A DNA stretch of 64,000 nt, taken from Saprospiraceae bacterium. GTDB lineage: Bacteria > Bacteroidota > Bacteroidia > Chitinophagales > Saprospiraceae. Location of the stretch: contig JAHDCU010000010.1 in assembly GCA_020629715.1 (NCBI GenBank), forward strand, positions 62,001-126,000, read 5' to 3'. Position 1 is the stretch's first letter, and the number at the start of each line of letters is the position of its first letter. The position numbers and the translations under genes are program-made. Under the pieces are notes generated by a model. The model searched no databases. It was not told where the DNA came from and saw only the letters and a program-made list of their open reading frames with translations. This document shows positions 15,751-24,403 of the stretch, piece after piece.

Positions 15751-16551
15751 ACTATTGTCGATTAGAGTGTTTACTGTTTTTGCACCTTGCCTACTAAATT
15801 CTCCAGTTTCTCGATTGGCTAAGATCGCATTGAGGGATATGGCATCGTGTCCCAATGTCTTAGCCAGTAAATATATGCCAGCTGTTTCCATCTCTAGATT
15901 GGTTACCTTTTTACCTTTTACAGAAAGTATTTTATATATATCTTTTGTGTATCGAGGAGTGAGGCGTAGAGATCGACACTGTGGTGCATAGAATCCAGGA
16001 GCAGTTATAGTAACTCCCGCAGAACCTATAGATAGAAAGTTTTCTTGTAAATGCGGAGAATGCACAATATAATGCGGAGCTGTAAAATCCTGATCTAAAG
16101 TTAATTTTTGATCATGATCATAATAATGAGCAAGTGCATCAAAACCAATTGCATATTCAGACCGTATAAAGCTATCTACAGGTATTTCTTTTTGAAGGCT
16201 ACCAGACGTACCTATCCTTATAAAATTGAGTTTAGTTTTATTTTTTTTGATCTCTCTTGTTTCCAAATCAATATTGACCAATGCATCCAATTCATTAAGC
16301 ACAATATCGATATTATCGGTACCTATTCCTGTAGATATTGCAGTGATAACTTGTCCACTGAGTTCACCAGTGATTGTTTTAAATTCACGATTATTTTTAG
16401 TCAATAATATTTTGTCAAATCTGCTGGCAACTAAATCAACTCGCTCCGGATCACCAACGGTAATAATATTGTTCGCTATATCCTCTGGTCTGAGATGAAG
16501 ATGATAGATACTGCCATCATTATTGAGTATCAACTCTGATTCTTTAATCAT
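15724..16551 (-). CDS. Nucleoside phosphorylase (uridine phosphorylase-like)
   Basis: The 275-residue protein has the PNP/UDP phosphorylase signatures: NIITVGDPERVDLVASRFDK (phosphate-binding Gly-Asp-Pro-x-Arg), ITAISTGIGTDNIDIVLNEL, FIRIGTSGSLQ, and the ribose-binding TNLEMETAGIYLLAKTLGH. It would cleave nucleosides with phosphate to base plus ribose-1-phosphate in salvage. The GxPxR and NxEMEtA motifs fit uridine phosphorylase-like members more than MqnB futalosine hydrolase, but substrate assignment is inference. It overlaps the convergent secreted protein gene by 27 bases. Confidence 0.88.
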   Translation of the reverse strand: MIKESELILNNDGSIYHLHLRPEDIANNIITVGDPERVDLVASRFDKILLTKNNREFKTITGELSGQVITAISTGIGTDNIDIVLNELDALVNIDLETREIKKNKTKLNFIRIGTSGSLQKEIPVDSFIRSEYAIGFDALAHYYDHDQKLTLDQDFTAPHYIVHSPHLQENFLSIGSAGVTITAPGFYAPQCRSLRLTPRYTKDIYKILSVKGKKVTNLEMETAGIYLLAKTLGHDAISLNAILANRETGEFSRQGAKTVNTLIDNSLECILNIN

Positions 16552-16683
16552 AAGATGTTCTATTTTTTGAATCCTTATAAAGATTAGAAAACTGTTTTGA
16601 AATTTTGACCTTATACTGATGTTATTTATTTGCTTTGCGAAAGCTTTTTGTTTTTAGAGCATAACACCTTATAATAATCTCCG

Positions 16684-17040
16684 ATGCGAAAAATATTTTA
16701 TCTCAAAACCTGTAATACTTGTGTCAAGGCATTGAAATTTTTAGATGCCGATGAGAAAGTAGAGTTGCACGAAATCAAATCAGCTCAAATCTCTAGTAAG
16801 GATCTAGAATATATGAGATCTCTTGTCAATACATACGATGATTTATTTAGCAAAAGAGCAATGAAGTACCGCTCATTAGGTCTAAAAGAAAAGAATCTTT
16901 CGGAGGAGGAAATGAAAAACTACATACTAGAGGAGTATACTTTCCTGAAAAGACCAGTTGTAGTATTTGATGATCAAATATTTATTGGTCATAGCAAGAA
17001 AGCTTTAGAGGGCGCCAAATCTGCCATACATGGGGCTTAG
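16684..17040 (+). CDS. ArsC/Spx family thioredoxin-fold protein
   Basis: The 118-residue protein begins MRKIFYLKTCNTCVKALKFL, with the Cys-x-x-Cys at residues 10 and 13, and ends with the ArsC-family FLKRPVVVFDDQIFIGHSKKAL, giving the expected thioredoxin-like fold with cis-Pro. Related proteins are arsenate reductases, Spx regulators or YffB-type reductases. There is no arsenic-resistance gene nearby. The stop overlaps the start of hemF (ATG at 17030), which couples the two. Substrate unknown. Confidence 0.85.
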   Translation: MRKIFYLKTCNTCVKALKFLDADEKVELHEIKSAQISSKDLEYMRSLVNTYDDLFSKRAMKYRSLGLKEKNLSEEEMKNYILEEYTFLKRPVVVFDDQIFIGHSKKALEGAKSAIHGA

Positions 17041-17944
17041 TAAAGAATCTGTAAGCCGTTATTTTCAGAGACTACAAGATGATATTTGTAATTCTCTAGA
17101 AGAGTTGGACGGAAAGGGTAAATTTCATGAAGATAAATGGAATCGCCCTGATGGTGGTGGAGGTAGATCAAGAGTAATTCTAGGTGATGATATCGAAAAA
17201 GGAGGAGTCAATTACTCTGCAGTGCATGGAGCCATGCCTGAAAAAATTACCAACGCATTGGGCATAAATCCTTGTGAATTTTATGCAACAGGAGTATCTA
17301 TAGTTTTGCATCCTCGCAATCCATGGGTACCTATTATACATATGAATGTCAGGTATTTCGAGACAAGTACTGGGATATGGTGGTTTGGGGGAGGTATCGA
17401 TCTTACTCCACACTATATCATCCCAGAGCTGGCTAGAGATTTTCATAATCATCTAAAAAAAGCTTGTGATGCTCATGATATGAATTACTATCCTAGATTT
17501 AAAAACTGGGCAGATGATTACTTTTTTATAAAACACCGAGATGAAACTCGGGGTATAGGTGGAATATTCTTTGATAGATTGCAAGAGGAAGATGGACATA
17601 CTAAGGAATCTAGATTTGACTATGTCAAAGAAGTAGGGGAGTCCTTCGTACCAATCTATACGCATCAATTATCGAAAACTCGTGAGATGATACCGCATGA
17701 GGATAATCATACATGGCAGCGACTTAGACGAGGACGGTATGTTGAGTTTAATCTAGTATGGGATCGAGGGACTAAGTTTGGTCTGGACACCAATGGACGT
17801 ACCGAATCTATACTCATGAGTATGCCACCTCAGGCAAATTGGGTATATGATCATAAGCCTATCAATGATGAGAAAGCTCAATACACCTTGTCAAAACTGA
17901 AAAAAGGAATAGATTGGACTACCTACACTGGAGCTGGAGCGTAG
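17030..17944 (+). CDS. hemF: Oxygen-dependent coproporphyrinogen III oxidase HemF
   Basis: HemF converts coproporphyrinogen III to protoporphyrinogen IX with O2 in haem synthesis. The 304-residue protein matches family length and shows GGGGRSRVI, VNYSAVHGAMP, GVSIVLHPRNPWVPIIHMNVRYFE, WWFGGGIDLTPHY with conserved metal-binding His residues, GIGGIFFD, and the C-terminal RRGRYVEFNLVWDRGTKFGL and ESILMSMPP. Its use of oxygen points to an aerobic lifestyle. The start overlaps the ArsC-like gene, and the 3' end overlaps a convergent lipoprotein gene by 26 bases. Confidence 0.97.
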   Translation: MGLSKESVSRYFQRLQDDICNSLEELDGKGKFHEDKWNRPDGGGGRSRVILGDDIEKGGVNYSAVHGAMPEKITNALGINPCEFYATGVSIVLHPRNPWVPIIHMNVRYFETSTGIWWFGGGIDLTPHYIIPELARDFHNHLKKACDAHDMNYYPRFKNWADDYFFIKHRDETRGIGGIFFDRLQEEDGHTKESRFDYVKEVGESFVPIYTHQLSKTREMIPHEDNHTWQRLRRGRYVEFNLVWDRGTKFGLDTNGRTESILMSMPPQANWVYDHKPINDEKAQYTLSKLKKGIDWTTYTGAGA

Positions 17945-18461
17945 GTGTAGTGATGGTATTAGAGGCATTACCCGCGCGATCAGTCAAGGTAATGTCAAAA
18001 GAAAGTTCGTTGAAACTATATTCGATGGGTGGATTGGGCTCACAGTCAGGAATATTTTCTGGATAGGTACAACATATCGTAAAAACTTTGATCATCATAG
18101 TACCTTTCACTCCATTACCAGTGCCTTGATCTGGTATTTCAGGTGTTTTGAAGCGGTCAAAAACATTTCCTGTTCGATTATCTATGAGGACAAGATCTTG
18201 CTCCAATACTCCACTCGTACTTGGGTATCCAAGATCTCCATCACCATCTGTGAATGAAATGACTAAGTCCACAAAATCATTGTTTACACTACCTTGTTGT
18301 AGCGTATCCTTTGAGAAACTAACAAATTCTATCTCAGGTGATAGCGAAAAGTTAGGTCCATCTGTGCAACTATTAGTAGCTATGAGCACTCCAGCAATCA
18401 GAAGAATAACACTAGCTTTGTATGTATATGTAACAGTATGAGTGATATTTCTAAGCAGCAT
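17919..18461 (-). CDS. Putative lipoprotein of unknown function
   Basis: A 180-residue protein whose hydrophobic N-terminus ends in IATNSC, a lipobox-like site with Cys at about residue 32, so it is probably a lipoprotein. The mature part contains SFTDGDGDLG and a C-terminal ITLTDRAGNASNTITTPTLQLQC, which read like an immunoglobulin-like beta-sandwich; several cysteines (FTICCTYPENIPDC) may form disulfides. Both ends overlap neighbours: the 3' end overlaps hemF and the 5' end overlaps the divergent LuxE-like gene by 24 bases. Function unknown. Confidence 0.75.
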   Translation of the reverse strand: MLLRNITHTVTYTYKASVILLIAGVLIATNSCTDGPNFSLSPEIEFVSFSKDTLQQGSVNNDFVDLVISFTDGDGDLGYPSTSGVLEQDLVLIDNRTGNVFDRFKTPEIPDQGTGNGVKGTMMIKVFTICCTYPENIPDCEPNPPIEYSFNELSFDITLTDRAGNASNTITTPTLQLQCR

Positions 18462-19463
18462 ACTAATGAAAGGATAAAATTAATCGAAAGGTTCTATCTA
18501 ATTCATCAAGGTGAGGAAGACTTTTCTTCATTAGCCATTGATGTATTCAAGTACCAATATAAATATAACGAAGTATATCGATCCTTTGTACAAAGTTTAG
18601 GTGTCTCTCCTGACATGATTGTTGATTACAAAGAAATACCGCTTTTACCCATCTCAGCATTTAAAACCCAGGTAATAAAAACAGGGCAATGGGAAAGTGA
18701 AGTTATATATCAAAGTAGTGGAACCTCTGGGGTGATCAGGAGCAATCATCACATACGATCTAGGCAGTTTTATTTTGATAATACTTTTGAGATTGCAAAG
18801 TCATTTTTCTCGGCGGATATTTCTGAATATTGTTTTTTGGCATTACTACCGAGTTATATGGATAGGGAGGGCTCTTCCTTGATAGAAATGGTGAGTCAAT
18901 TTATAGAGAAATCTAAATACGATACTTCTGGTTTTTATCATGGTCGGCAGGATGAATTGATCAAAGTCATGCTTAACAATGAGTTGAAAAGTTTACCAAC
19001 TATACTTTGGGGAGTAAGTTATGCTTTACTCGATCTTATTGAAGTAAATTCTTTAAAACTCTGTCATACCATTATTATAGAAACAGGAGGAATGAAGGGT
19101 AGGCGAAAAGAACTTGCTAAAGAAGAACTTCATAAGACCTTATGTGAGGGCTTTGGAGTAGATAAAATTTATTCAGAATACGGTATGACTGAGCTGCTGT
19201 CACAAAGCTATTCGAGCGGATCAGGTATATTTCATATGCCAGCTACCATGAGGATTGTGACTAAGGAAATTACTGATGTGCTTTCATCACAAAAGATTGG
19301 CAAGAGAGGCCAAGTCGGTATTATAGATTTGGCGAATATCGACACCTGTTCTTTTGTATTGACTGATGATATAGCGAAGGTAAATTTTGATTCTACTTTC
19401 GAACTCTACGGTCGTATAGATAACAGTGATATTAGAGGTTGCAATCTTTTGTTGGAGCCTTGA
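18438..19463 (+). CDS. LuxE-like acyl-protein synthetase/acyltransferase
   Basis: The 341-residue protein has the ANL-like adenylating signature YQSSGTSGVIRSNHH (residues about 91-106), the segment ETGGMKGRRKEL and EYGMTELLSQSY, which are the hallmarks of LuxE and related acyl-protein synthetases that activate carboxylic acids with ATP. No luxC, luxD or luciferase gene is nearby, so it is unlikely to serve bioluminescence. In Bacteroidota such stand-alone proteins are common and their substrates are not established. Its start lies inside the head-to-head lipoprotein gene; its stop is 5 bases from the convergent amidase. Confidence 0.85.
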   Translation: MSDISKQHTNERIKLIERFYLIHQGEEDFSSLAIDVFKYQYKYNEVYRSFVQSLGVSPDMIVDYKEIPLLPISAFKTQVIKTGQWESEVIYQSSGTSGVIRSNHHIRSRQFYFDNTFEIAKSFFSADISEYCFLALLPSYMDREGSSLIEMVSQFIEKSKYDTSGFYHGRQDELIKVMLNNELKSLPTILWGVSYALLDLIEVNSLKLCHTIIIETGGMKGRRKELAKEELHKTLCEGFGVDKIYSEYGMTELLSQSYSSGSGIFHMPATMRIVTKEITDVLSSQKIGKRGQVGIIDLANIDTCSFVLTDDIAKVNFDSTFELYGRIDNSDIRGCNLLLEP

Positions 19464-19468
19464 TTCGA

Positions 19469-20692
19469 CTACTTTATTCCGGTCAATCCCTCAAACATCC
19501 AGTTGGCAAGCGCTTGTCGATTTTCTACAAGTTTTATCCGTTGTTGATCATTCGGGTTTTGGATATTAGCTAACTCGACGTAGACAGCTGTAGGTTGTGT
19601 ATTGTTCAGCATAAAGAGATTTCTGTGGCTTACTTTTCCTTTATACCCTCTATCTTTTTGATACTTATCATACTTTGCCTTAAATGTATCCTTGAGTTGA
19701 TTAGCAATTTTTTTACCCGCTTTAGACCCTTTAGAGTGCATAAAGTAAGTGTCCACTCTTTTATTACTGTTTTCTCTACTATCTACATGAATCATCACTG
19801 CCAGTTGATTTTTCTTACCTCGTTTTTGGTATGTCCTATATAGGTTATTGATAGCACTAGCTCGCTGAACCAATCTTGGTAGCTGTTTCTGTGGGATTGT
19901 CAGATTATCTAAGCAGACTTCATCCTTGTCACATGACAGTATCTTATCATCTCGGATTCCGTCATTATGATCTTTAATAATGACATGTACTATAGCACCA
20001 TGCTGCATTAAGTCACGAGCCAGCCTAAGGACTACATCGTATGCGTATTCATCTTCACACAAGGTTTTTTCACAAGCTTTACATTGGGCACCAGGATCTG
20101 GTCCGCCATGGCCACTGACTAGATAATATACATGATCTTTGAGTTGCTGATCAATAATCTCCACGTTGGCATGTTTATCACCAAATAATTTCACATATCT
20201 ATAGGAGCCTTTCGGCAGATCAATAGTTTTATTAGTATCGCTTACATCTTTTTCAGCAGCGGATTCATCGGATTTGATACTTAGTTTTTCATTGCAATGC
20301 AGACTGGAGTAGGGGACCCACAGAATCTTACTATCTATATAATGCGTACGTCGTAGTTTTTTATCTTTTAAGTATTCATTGTATTCTTTGATATTGACAG
20401 CAGTATCCCAATCATCGATCCCAAGAGTCGATCTTATGCTTGTACCGTTGTAAGTATATATGGAGACAGGAATGAGGTATGATTGATCAGCTTTTAGCGC
20501 CGCATCCTTTTTCATCTTATTGATCTCATAGAATTTATCGAGATTGCAACTTGTCGGACTTAACTTATATCTGCGTAATAGTGAGTATACTCCGTCACCC
20601 TCCATTGTTTTGACAGAATGAAAATAAGGTGCCTCTTGAGCATGTACAAGCGTAATCGTCAATGTCAGTAAACTGATAAGTATGAGTCTCAT
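19469..20692 (-). CDS. N-acetylmuramoyl-L-alanine amidase (Amidase_3) with LysM-like N-terminus
   Basis: This enzyme cleaves the amide bond between muramic acid and the stem peptide. After the signal peptide (MRLILISLLTLTITLVHAQ) comes a LysM-like stretch (GDGVYSLLRRYKLSP, YEINKMKKDAALKADQSYLIPV), a linker, and from about residue 190 the amidase_3 domain: YLVSGHGGPDPGA with the zinc His, ENEYAYDVVLRLA-like segment (EDEYAYDVVLRLARDL), VMIHVDSRENSN, and VYVELANIQNPNDQQ with the catalytic Glu. An upstream in-frame start at 20722 would add 10 residues before the signal peptide, so the ATG at 20692 is preferred. A Cys pair (CKACEKTLC) is inserted after the zinc motif. Confidence 0.87.
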   Translation of the reverse strand: MRLILISLLTLTITLVHAQEAPYFHSVKTMEGDGVYSLLRRYKLSPTSCNLDKFYEINKMKKDAALKADQSYLIPVSIYTYNGTSIRSTLGIDDWDTAVNIKEYNEYLKDKKLRRTHYIDSKILWVPYSSLHCNEKLSIKSDESAAEKDVSDTNKTIDLPKGSYRYVKLFGDKHANVEIIDQQLKDHVYYLVSGHGGPDPGAQCKACEKTLCEDEYAYDVVLRLARDLMQHGAIVHVIIKDHNDGIRDDKILSCDKDEVCLDNLTIPQKQLPRLVQRASAINNLYRTYQKRGKKNQLAVMIHVDSRENSNKRVDTYFMHSKGSKAGKKIANQLKDTFKAKYDKYQKDRGYKGKVSHRNLFMLNNTQPTAVYVELANIQNPNDQQRIKLVENRQALANWMFEGLTGIK

Positions 20693-20809
20693 ATCGATAA
20701 TTTGAGTACTCAAAAATAACAAATTAAAAATAAATATAATATGTATTTGGCTGTAATGTAATTGTTAATCTAATTTTGGTAAGGTAATGGAACTCTAAAT
20801 AGCTATATG

Positions 20810-20817
20810 TATCTTTG
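20810..20817 (+). promoter_or_regulatory. -7 box (TATCTTTG) directly before ccmB
   Basis: Exact TAnnTTTG match that ends only 5 bases before the ATG of ccmB at 20823. With the usual 5-7 base distance to the transcription start, the mRNA would begin at or next to the start codon (leaderless). No -33 TTG at normal spacing was found. Confidence 0.55.
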
Positions 20818-20822
20818 TGTCA

Positions 20823-21482
20823 ATGCAGGATTTAATCAAAATCTGGAGTTTAGTCAAAAAAGATCTAACCGTTGATCTCAGGGAAATATATGCGTTTGCA
20901 TCGGTGTTTCTTTTCGTACTTACTTGTGTTTTTATAGTCTTTAAAGCTTTTGATCAGATTTCTTTGCAGATTTGGGTGGTAACGTATTGGATTATATTGA
21001 TTTTTGTAAGTATCAATGCAGTTTTGAAGTCTTTCAAGGATGAGTCCAGTAGCTCTAGAATGTATTTTTACAGTATTCTAAATCCGCTACATGTGATTGT
21101 AGCTAAGATCATTTACAACTTTATTTTTGTCTACACTTTGAGCTTGATTCTCTGGATCATTCTCGTTTTTTTTTCCTTTAATCCCTTTGAGAGTATTGGG
21201 CAATTCTTGCTCATTCTGCTCTGCGCATCATTCGGTTTTTCGGTTGTATTTACCTTTGTATCCGCATTGAGTCAGTCGGGTGGAAACAATAGTACATTGC
21301 TTAGTATATTGGGAATGCCTTTGATCATTCCGATATTATTGCTTTCTATCAAATTATCTTTTGCAAATACCGCTATGCTAGACGACACAAGTTTAGTGAC
21401 TGACTTTTCGTTATTAGTGGGAATAAATTTACTTTTGACAGGAATATGTATGTTACTTTTTTCTATTCTATGGAAAGCATGA
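20823..21482 (+). CDS. ccmB: Haem exporter membrane protein CcmB
   Basis: CcmB is the membrane subunit of the CcmAB transporter used in cytochrome c maturation (system I). The protein has about 219 residues and six hydrophobic segments; the N-terminal WSLVKKDLTVDLRE is the typical cytoplasmic entry, and the loop LKSFKDESSSSRMYFYSILNP followed by a paired-helix region matches the family. ATG at 20823 is chosen; a GTG six bases upstream falls within the -7 box. ccmC follows 10 bases after the stop. The ATPase partner ccmA is not in the window. Confidence 0.9.
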   Translation: MQDLIKIWSLVKKDLTVDLREIYAFASVFLFVLTCVFIVFKAFDQISLQIWVVTYWIILIFVSINAVLKSFKDESSSSRMYFYSILNPLHVIVAKIIYNFIFVYTLSLILWIILVFFSFNPFESIGQFLLILLCASFGFSVVFTFVSALSQSGGNNSTLLSILGMPLIIPILLLSIKLSFANTAMLDDTSLVTDFSLLVGINLLLTGICMLLFSILWKA

Positions 21483-21492
21483 TAAAAAACAT

Positions 21493-22554
21493 ATGATAAG
21501 ACAATCTTGGTGGAAATATTTAGGTGCTCTACTGATAATCTATGTAATAATAGTCGGTCTATTGACGCCAATGAAGCCCGGGGTATATGAATTTACACCG
21601 ATCAATACCAAAGCTGGTAAATCTTTTACGGCCGATATCATTACTTATAACACTCATTACAAGGATTCTAGTCAACTGAGAGCATGGCTCAAGATCGACA
21701 CAAGCTACGCTTTATTATCCTCTACCATTGAAATACAAGAAGTCAATAAACTTAAAGTAACGTTTGATATTCCAAATTACAATCCATCGACAAGTGATGT
21801 CGTGATTGCTGACCTTGTAATTGATGAAAAGGACGAGCATTTTATGGTCTTGCCTCAAGCCCTTTATATAACACAAGATAGCAGTCAGGTAGACGAAGGG
21901 GCGTTAGCCTGGTCCTTATCTAATATTGAGAACCTATCCGAAAACACAGATTTTACTTTTCCATTCAGATGGATTACAGAAGAAAGCATGAGGAATCTAT
22001 TTTTTCATGTAAGTATATGGTTTGCGATGTTCATTCTATTAATCATTGGGATCATATATGCCATCAAGTACCTGCTTAGTAAAGATTTAAAGTGGGATAT
22101 ATATTCTTCTTCCCTCACTCATGTCGCTATTGTATTTGGTATTATAGGAATGCTTACAGGAAGTTTTTGGGCTAAGTTTGCCTGGGGACAGTTTTGGATC
22201 AATGATCCTAAGCTCAACATGTCGGCGGTTGCTCTTTTGATATACCTGGCGTATTGGGTGCTAAGAGTATCAATAACGGATCAAGATGTACGTGCTAGAG
22301 TATCTGCGGCATATAGTTTATTTGCTTTTGCGGCGCTCATCCCGCTTGTATTTGTTCTGCCCCGTATGATGGATAGCATGCATCCTGGTAATGGAGGTAA
22401 TCCAGCATTCGGTAAAGATGATCTCGATAATACGATGAGGATGGTCTTTTATCCTGCTATTATTGGATTTACTTTACTAGGTCTATGGATATCCTCACTG
22501 TATATAAGGTTTCAATTATTATGGGAGTCATATATGATCAAAAGATCAAACTAA
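21493..22554 (+). CDS. ccmC: CcmC/CcsA-type haem-handling cytochrome c biogenesis protein
   Basis: CcmC moves haem to CcmE in cytochrome c maturation. The 353-residue protein has an N-terminal membrane helix, a periplasmic insert of about 130 residues (TADIITYNTHYKDSSQLR to LAWSLSNIE), and then five membrane helices. The tryptophan-rich WWD-like motif is visible as SFWAKFAWGQFWINDPKLN (residues about 228-246), with HVAIVFGIIGML before it providing a haem-ligand His. The long periplasmic insert is a Bacteroidota feature. It sits between ccmB and a ccmD-like gene. Confidence 0.9.
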   Translation: MIRQSWWKYLGALLIIYVIIVGLLTPMKPGVYEFTPINTKAGKSFTADIITYNTHYKDSSQLRAWLKIDTSYALLSSTIEIQEVNKLKVTFDIPNYNPSTSDVVIADLVIDEKDEHFMVLPQALYITQDSSQVDEGALAWSLSNIENLSENTDFTFPFRWITEESMRNLFFHVSIWFAMFILLIIGIIYAIKYLLSKDLKWDIYSSSLTHVAIVFGIIGMLTGSFWAKFAWGQFWINDPKLNMSAVALLIYLAYWVLRVSITDQDVRARVSAAYSLFAFAALIPLVFVLPRMMDSMHPGNGGNPAFGKDDLDNTMRMVFYPAIIGFTLLGLWISSLYIRFQLLWESYMIKRSN

Positions 22555-22556
22555 TC

Positions 22557-22796
22557 ATGCGATATTTAAATCAAAAATTTACCACACTAATCCTAACATT
22601 GAGCGTAGTTCTATTGACGATTCAAGACGTTGCGGCTGCACCTTTCGAAGATTTTTTCAGAAGTACCGGAAAAATCTACGTTGTAGTAGCCATTATAGCT
22701 ATTACTTTTTTAGTAATAGTATTGTATCTCATCCGTCTTGAAAGGAAAATAAACAAGCTCGAAAAATTACAACAACATGAGTCACAAACAAGCTAG
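22557..22796 (+). CDS. CcmD-like small membrane protein
   Basis: A protein of about 79 residues with a signal-like N-terminal helix (TTLILTLSVVLLTIQDVAAA) and a second helix (IYVVVAIIAITFLVIVLYLIRLERKINKLEK) with a basic and heptad-like tail. Position directly after ccmC and this topology suggest the CcmD role of releasing holo-CcmE. The ATG at 22557 is chosen because it lies 2 bases after the ccmC stop and just before the first helix; a longer frame from 22485 would overlap ccmC. The last 20 bases overlap the glutamate dehydrogenase start. Confidence 0.75.
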   Translation: MRYLNQKFTTLILTLSVVLLTIQDVAAAPFEDFFRSTGKIYVVVAIIAITFLVIVLYLIRLERKINKLEKLQQHESQTS

Positions 22797-24195
22797 CTTC
22801 TACGAGAGTGTACAGCAAAACTTCAACAAGGCGGCTTCATTTACTTCTCACCCCAAAGGTCTCTTAGATCAAATCAGGGAATGTAACGCAGTTTATCAGA
22901 TGCGTTTCCCTGTGAAAATCGATGATGAGTATGAAGTAATCGAAGCCTATCGAGTACAGCATAGTCATCATAGATCTCCTACCAAAGGAGGTATACGTTT
23001 TAGTCATTTGGTCAATCAAGATGAAGTTATGGCTTTAGCTTCATTGATGACTTTCAAATGTGCTATCGTAGACGTGCCTTTTGGAGGTGCTAAAGGCGGC
23101 GTAAAAGTAAGCCCTCGTAAATATAATGCTGAGCAACTAGAGCGTATCACTAGAAGATATACGGTAGAGCTAATAAGAAAGAATTTTATAGGGCCAAGTG
23201 TAGATGTGCCAGCTCCTGATTATGGTACAGGTGCTAGAGAGATGGCCTGGATATTAGATACCTATACGACCTTTAAGGGCAATGAAATTGATGCCGTAGG
23301 ATGTGTTACAGGTAAGCCTGTAAACCAAAACGGTATCAGAGGTCGAGAGGAGGCAACAGGAAGAGGTGTTTACTATGGTCTCAGGGAATTACTCAACTCA
23401 GAGTCAGAAATGAATAGAATAGGGCTGACTACTGGTATGGAAGGCAAAACTTTAGTCGTACAAGGGCTAGGAAATGTAGGAAGCTTTGCATCTAAGATAT
23501 GTCAAAATGAGGGTGGCGCTAAAATAATAGGAGTCTCAGAAATAGAAGGAACTATACATGATCCTTCTGGTATAGACGTAGATGCACTCATTGAATATCG
23601 TAAAAAGAATAAATCAATTTTAGGATTTCCAGGGACCAAAACATTAGATGTAAGGGAAGATTGGGTAAAAATTGAATGCGACGTACTCATTCCTGCAGCG
23701 CTAGAAAGTGTCATACACAAGGATAATGCTGGAGATCTAAACTGTAAAATCGTCGCAGAAGCAGCTAATGGTCCTGTGACTGCTGAAGGAGGAGATATAC
23801 TGATCGAAAAAGGCATCTTGGTATTACCTGACATGTATCTCAACGCAGGAGGCGTGACGGTTTCATATTTCGAGTGGTTAAAGAATCTATCGCATATTAG
23901 ATTCGGTAGAATGGACAAGAGATTTACTGAAAACAGTTATTCAAATCTCGTAAAGCTCGTCGAGGACATGACTGGAAAGTCTGTGCCAGAACAGCAGCGT
24001 CGATTCCTTACTAAGGGAGCAGACGAGATTGATTTAGTGAGATCAGGACTAGAGGAGACCATGGTCAATTCATTCCATCAGATCCGAGAAGAATTCAATA
24101 AAAATGATCAAATCAAAGATTATCGTACGGCAGCTTTTGTGGTAGCTCTCAATAAAGTGGCTAATGATTATATCACATTGGGTGTATTCCCATAG
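22777..24195 (+). CDS. gdhA: Glutamate dehydrogenase (Glu/Leu/Phe/Val dehydrogenase family)
   Basis: The enzyme interconverts 2-oxoglutarate plus ammonia and glutamate. The 472-residue protein shows the family core KGGIRFSHLVNQDEVMALA, FKCAIVDVPFGGAKGGV with the catalytic Lys, VDVPAPDYGTGAREM with the catalytic Asp, and the NAD(P) motif VVQGLGNVGSFASK. About 50 residues near the C-terminus (RMDKRFTENSYSNLVKLVEDM to VPEQQRR) are longer than in short GDHs. The start lies inside ccmD, so translation is coupled to the ccm genes, an unusual partnership; a good terminator follows. Coenzyme preference cannot be settled by eye. Confidence 0.95.
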   Translation: MSHKQASFYESVQQNFNKAASFTSHPKGLLDQIRECNAVYQMRFPVKIDDEYEVIEAYRVQHSHHRSPTKGGIRFSHLVNQDEVMALASLMTFKCAIVDVPFGGAKGGVKVSPRKYNAEQLERITRRYTVELIRKNFIGPSVDVPAPDYGTGAREMAWILDTYTTFKGNEIDAVGCVTGKPVNQNGIRGREEATGRGVYYGLRELLNSESEMNRIGLTTGMEGKTLVVQGLGNVGSFASKICQNEGGAKIIGVSEIEGTIHDPSGIDVDALIEYRKKNKSILGFPGTKTLDVREDWVKIECDVLIPAALESVIHKDNAGDLNCKIVAEAANGPVTAEGGDILIEKGILVLPDMYLNAGGVTVSYFEWLKNLSHIRFGRMDKRFTENSYSNLVKLVEDMTGKSVPEQQRRFLTKGADEIDLVRSGLEETMVNSFHQIREEFNKNDQIKDYRTAAFVVALNKVANDYITLGVFP

Positions 24196-24224
24196 TGGTT
24201 TTAAGAATTACAGAATCAACTTAA

Positions 24225-24255
24225 GGAGGTCATTGCAAAATGATCTCCTTTTTTT
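24225..24255 (+). terminator. Terminator of the ccm-gdhA transcript
   Basis: A 10-bp stem with one G-T mismatch (GGAGGTCATT at 24225-24234 and AATGATCTCC at 24239-24248) and a 4-base loop, followed by seven T. Confidence 0.85.
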
Positions 24256-24339
24256 ATCGTCAAAATATGGTCGTATGTATGCTGCTTGGATACGTATATA
24301 GAAATATAAAATTTAGATTGCTTTACAAGCAACTAAAGA

Positions 24340-24358
24340 TAAAGACTCTGCGTCTTTA
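24340..24358 (+). promoter_or_regulatory. Small hairpin upstream of a secreted protein gene
   Basis: TAAAGAC and GTCTTTA with a 5-base TCTGC loop, about 45 bases before the ATG at 24404. No T tract follows, so it is not a terminator; it may be a 5' leader structure that affects mRNA stability. Confidence 0.35.
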
Positions 24359-24403
24359 GAATACCAAATGTAATTAATTATTAACCTAACCAAATTTAAT
24401 CAA

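Noticed and set aside
15724-16551. Futalosine hydrolase MqnB because mqnD is nearby
   Set aside because: Its GDPERV and NLEMETAG motifs fit uridine phosphorylase-like enzymes better, and it is not in an operon with mqnD.
18438-19463. Bioluminescence (lux) locus
   Set aside because: Only the LuxE-like gene is present; neighbours are an amidase, hemF and a lipoprotein.
22485-22796. Longer 103-residue version of the CcmD-like gene
   Set aside because: The extra 24 codons overlap the 3' end of ccmC in another frame and precede the hydrophobic N-terminus; ATG 22557 fits better.
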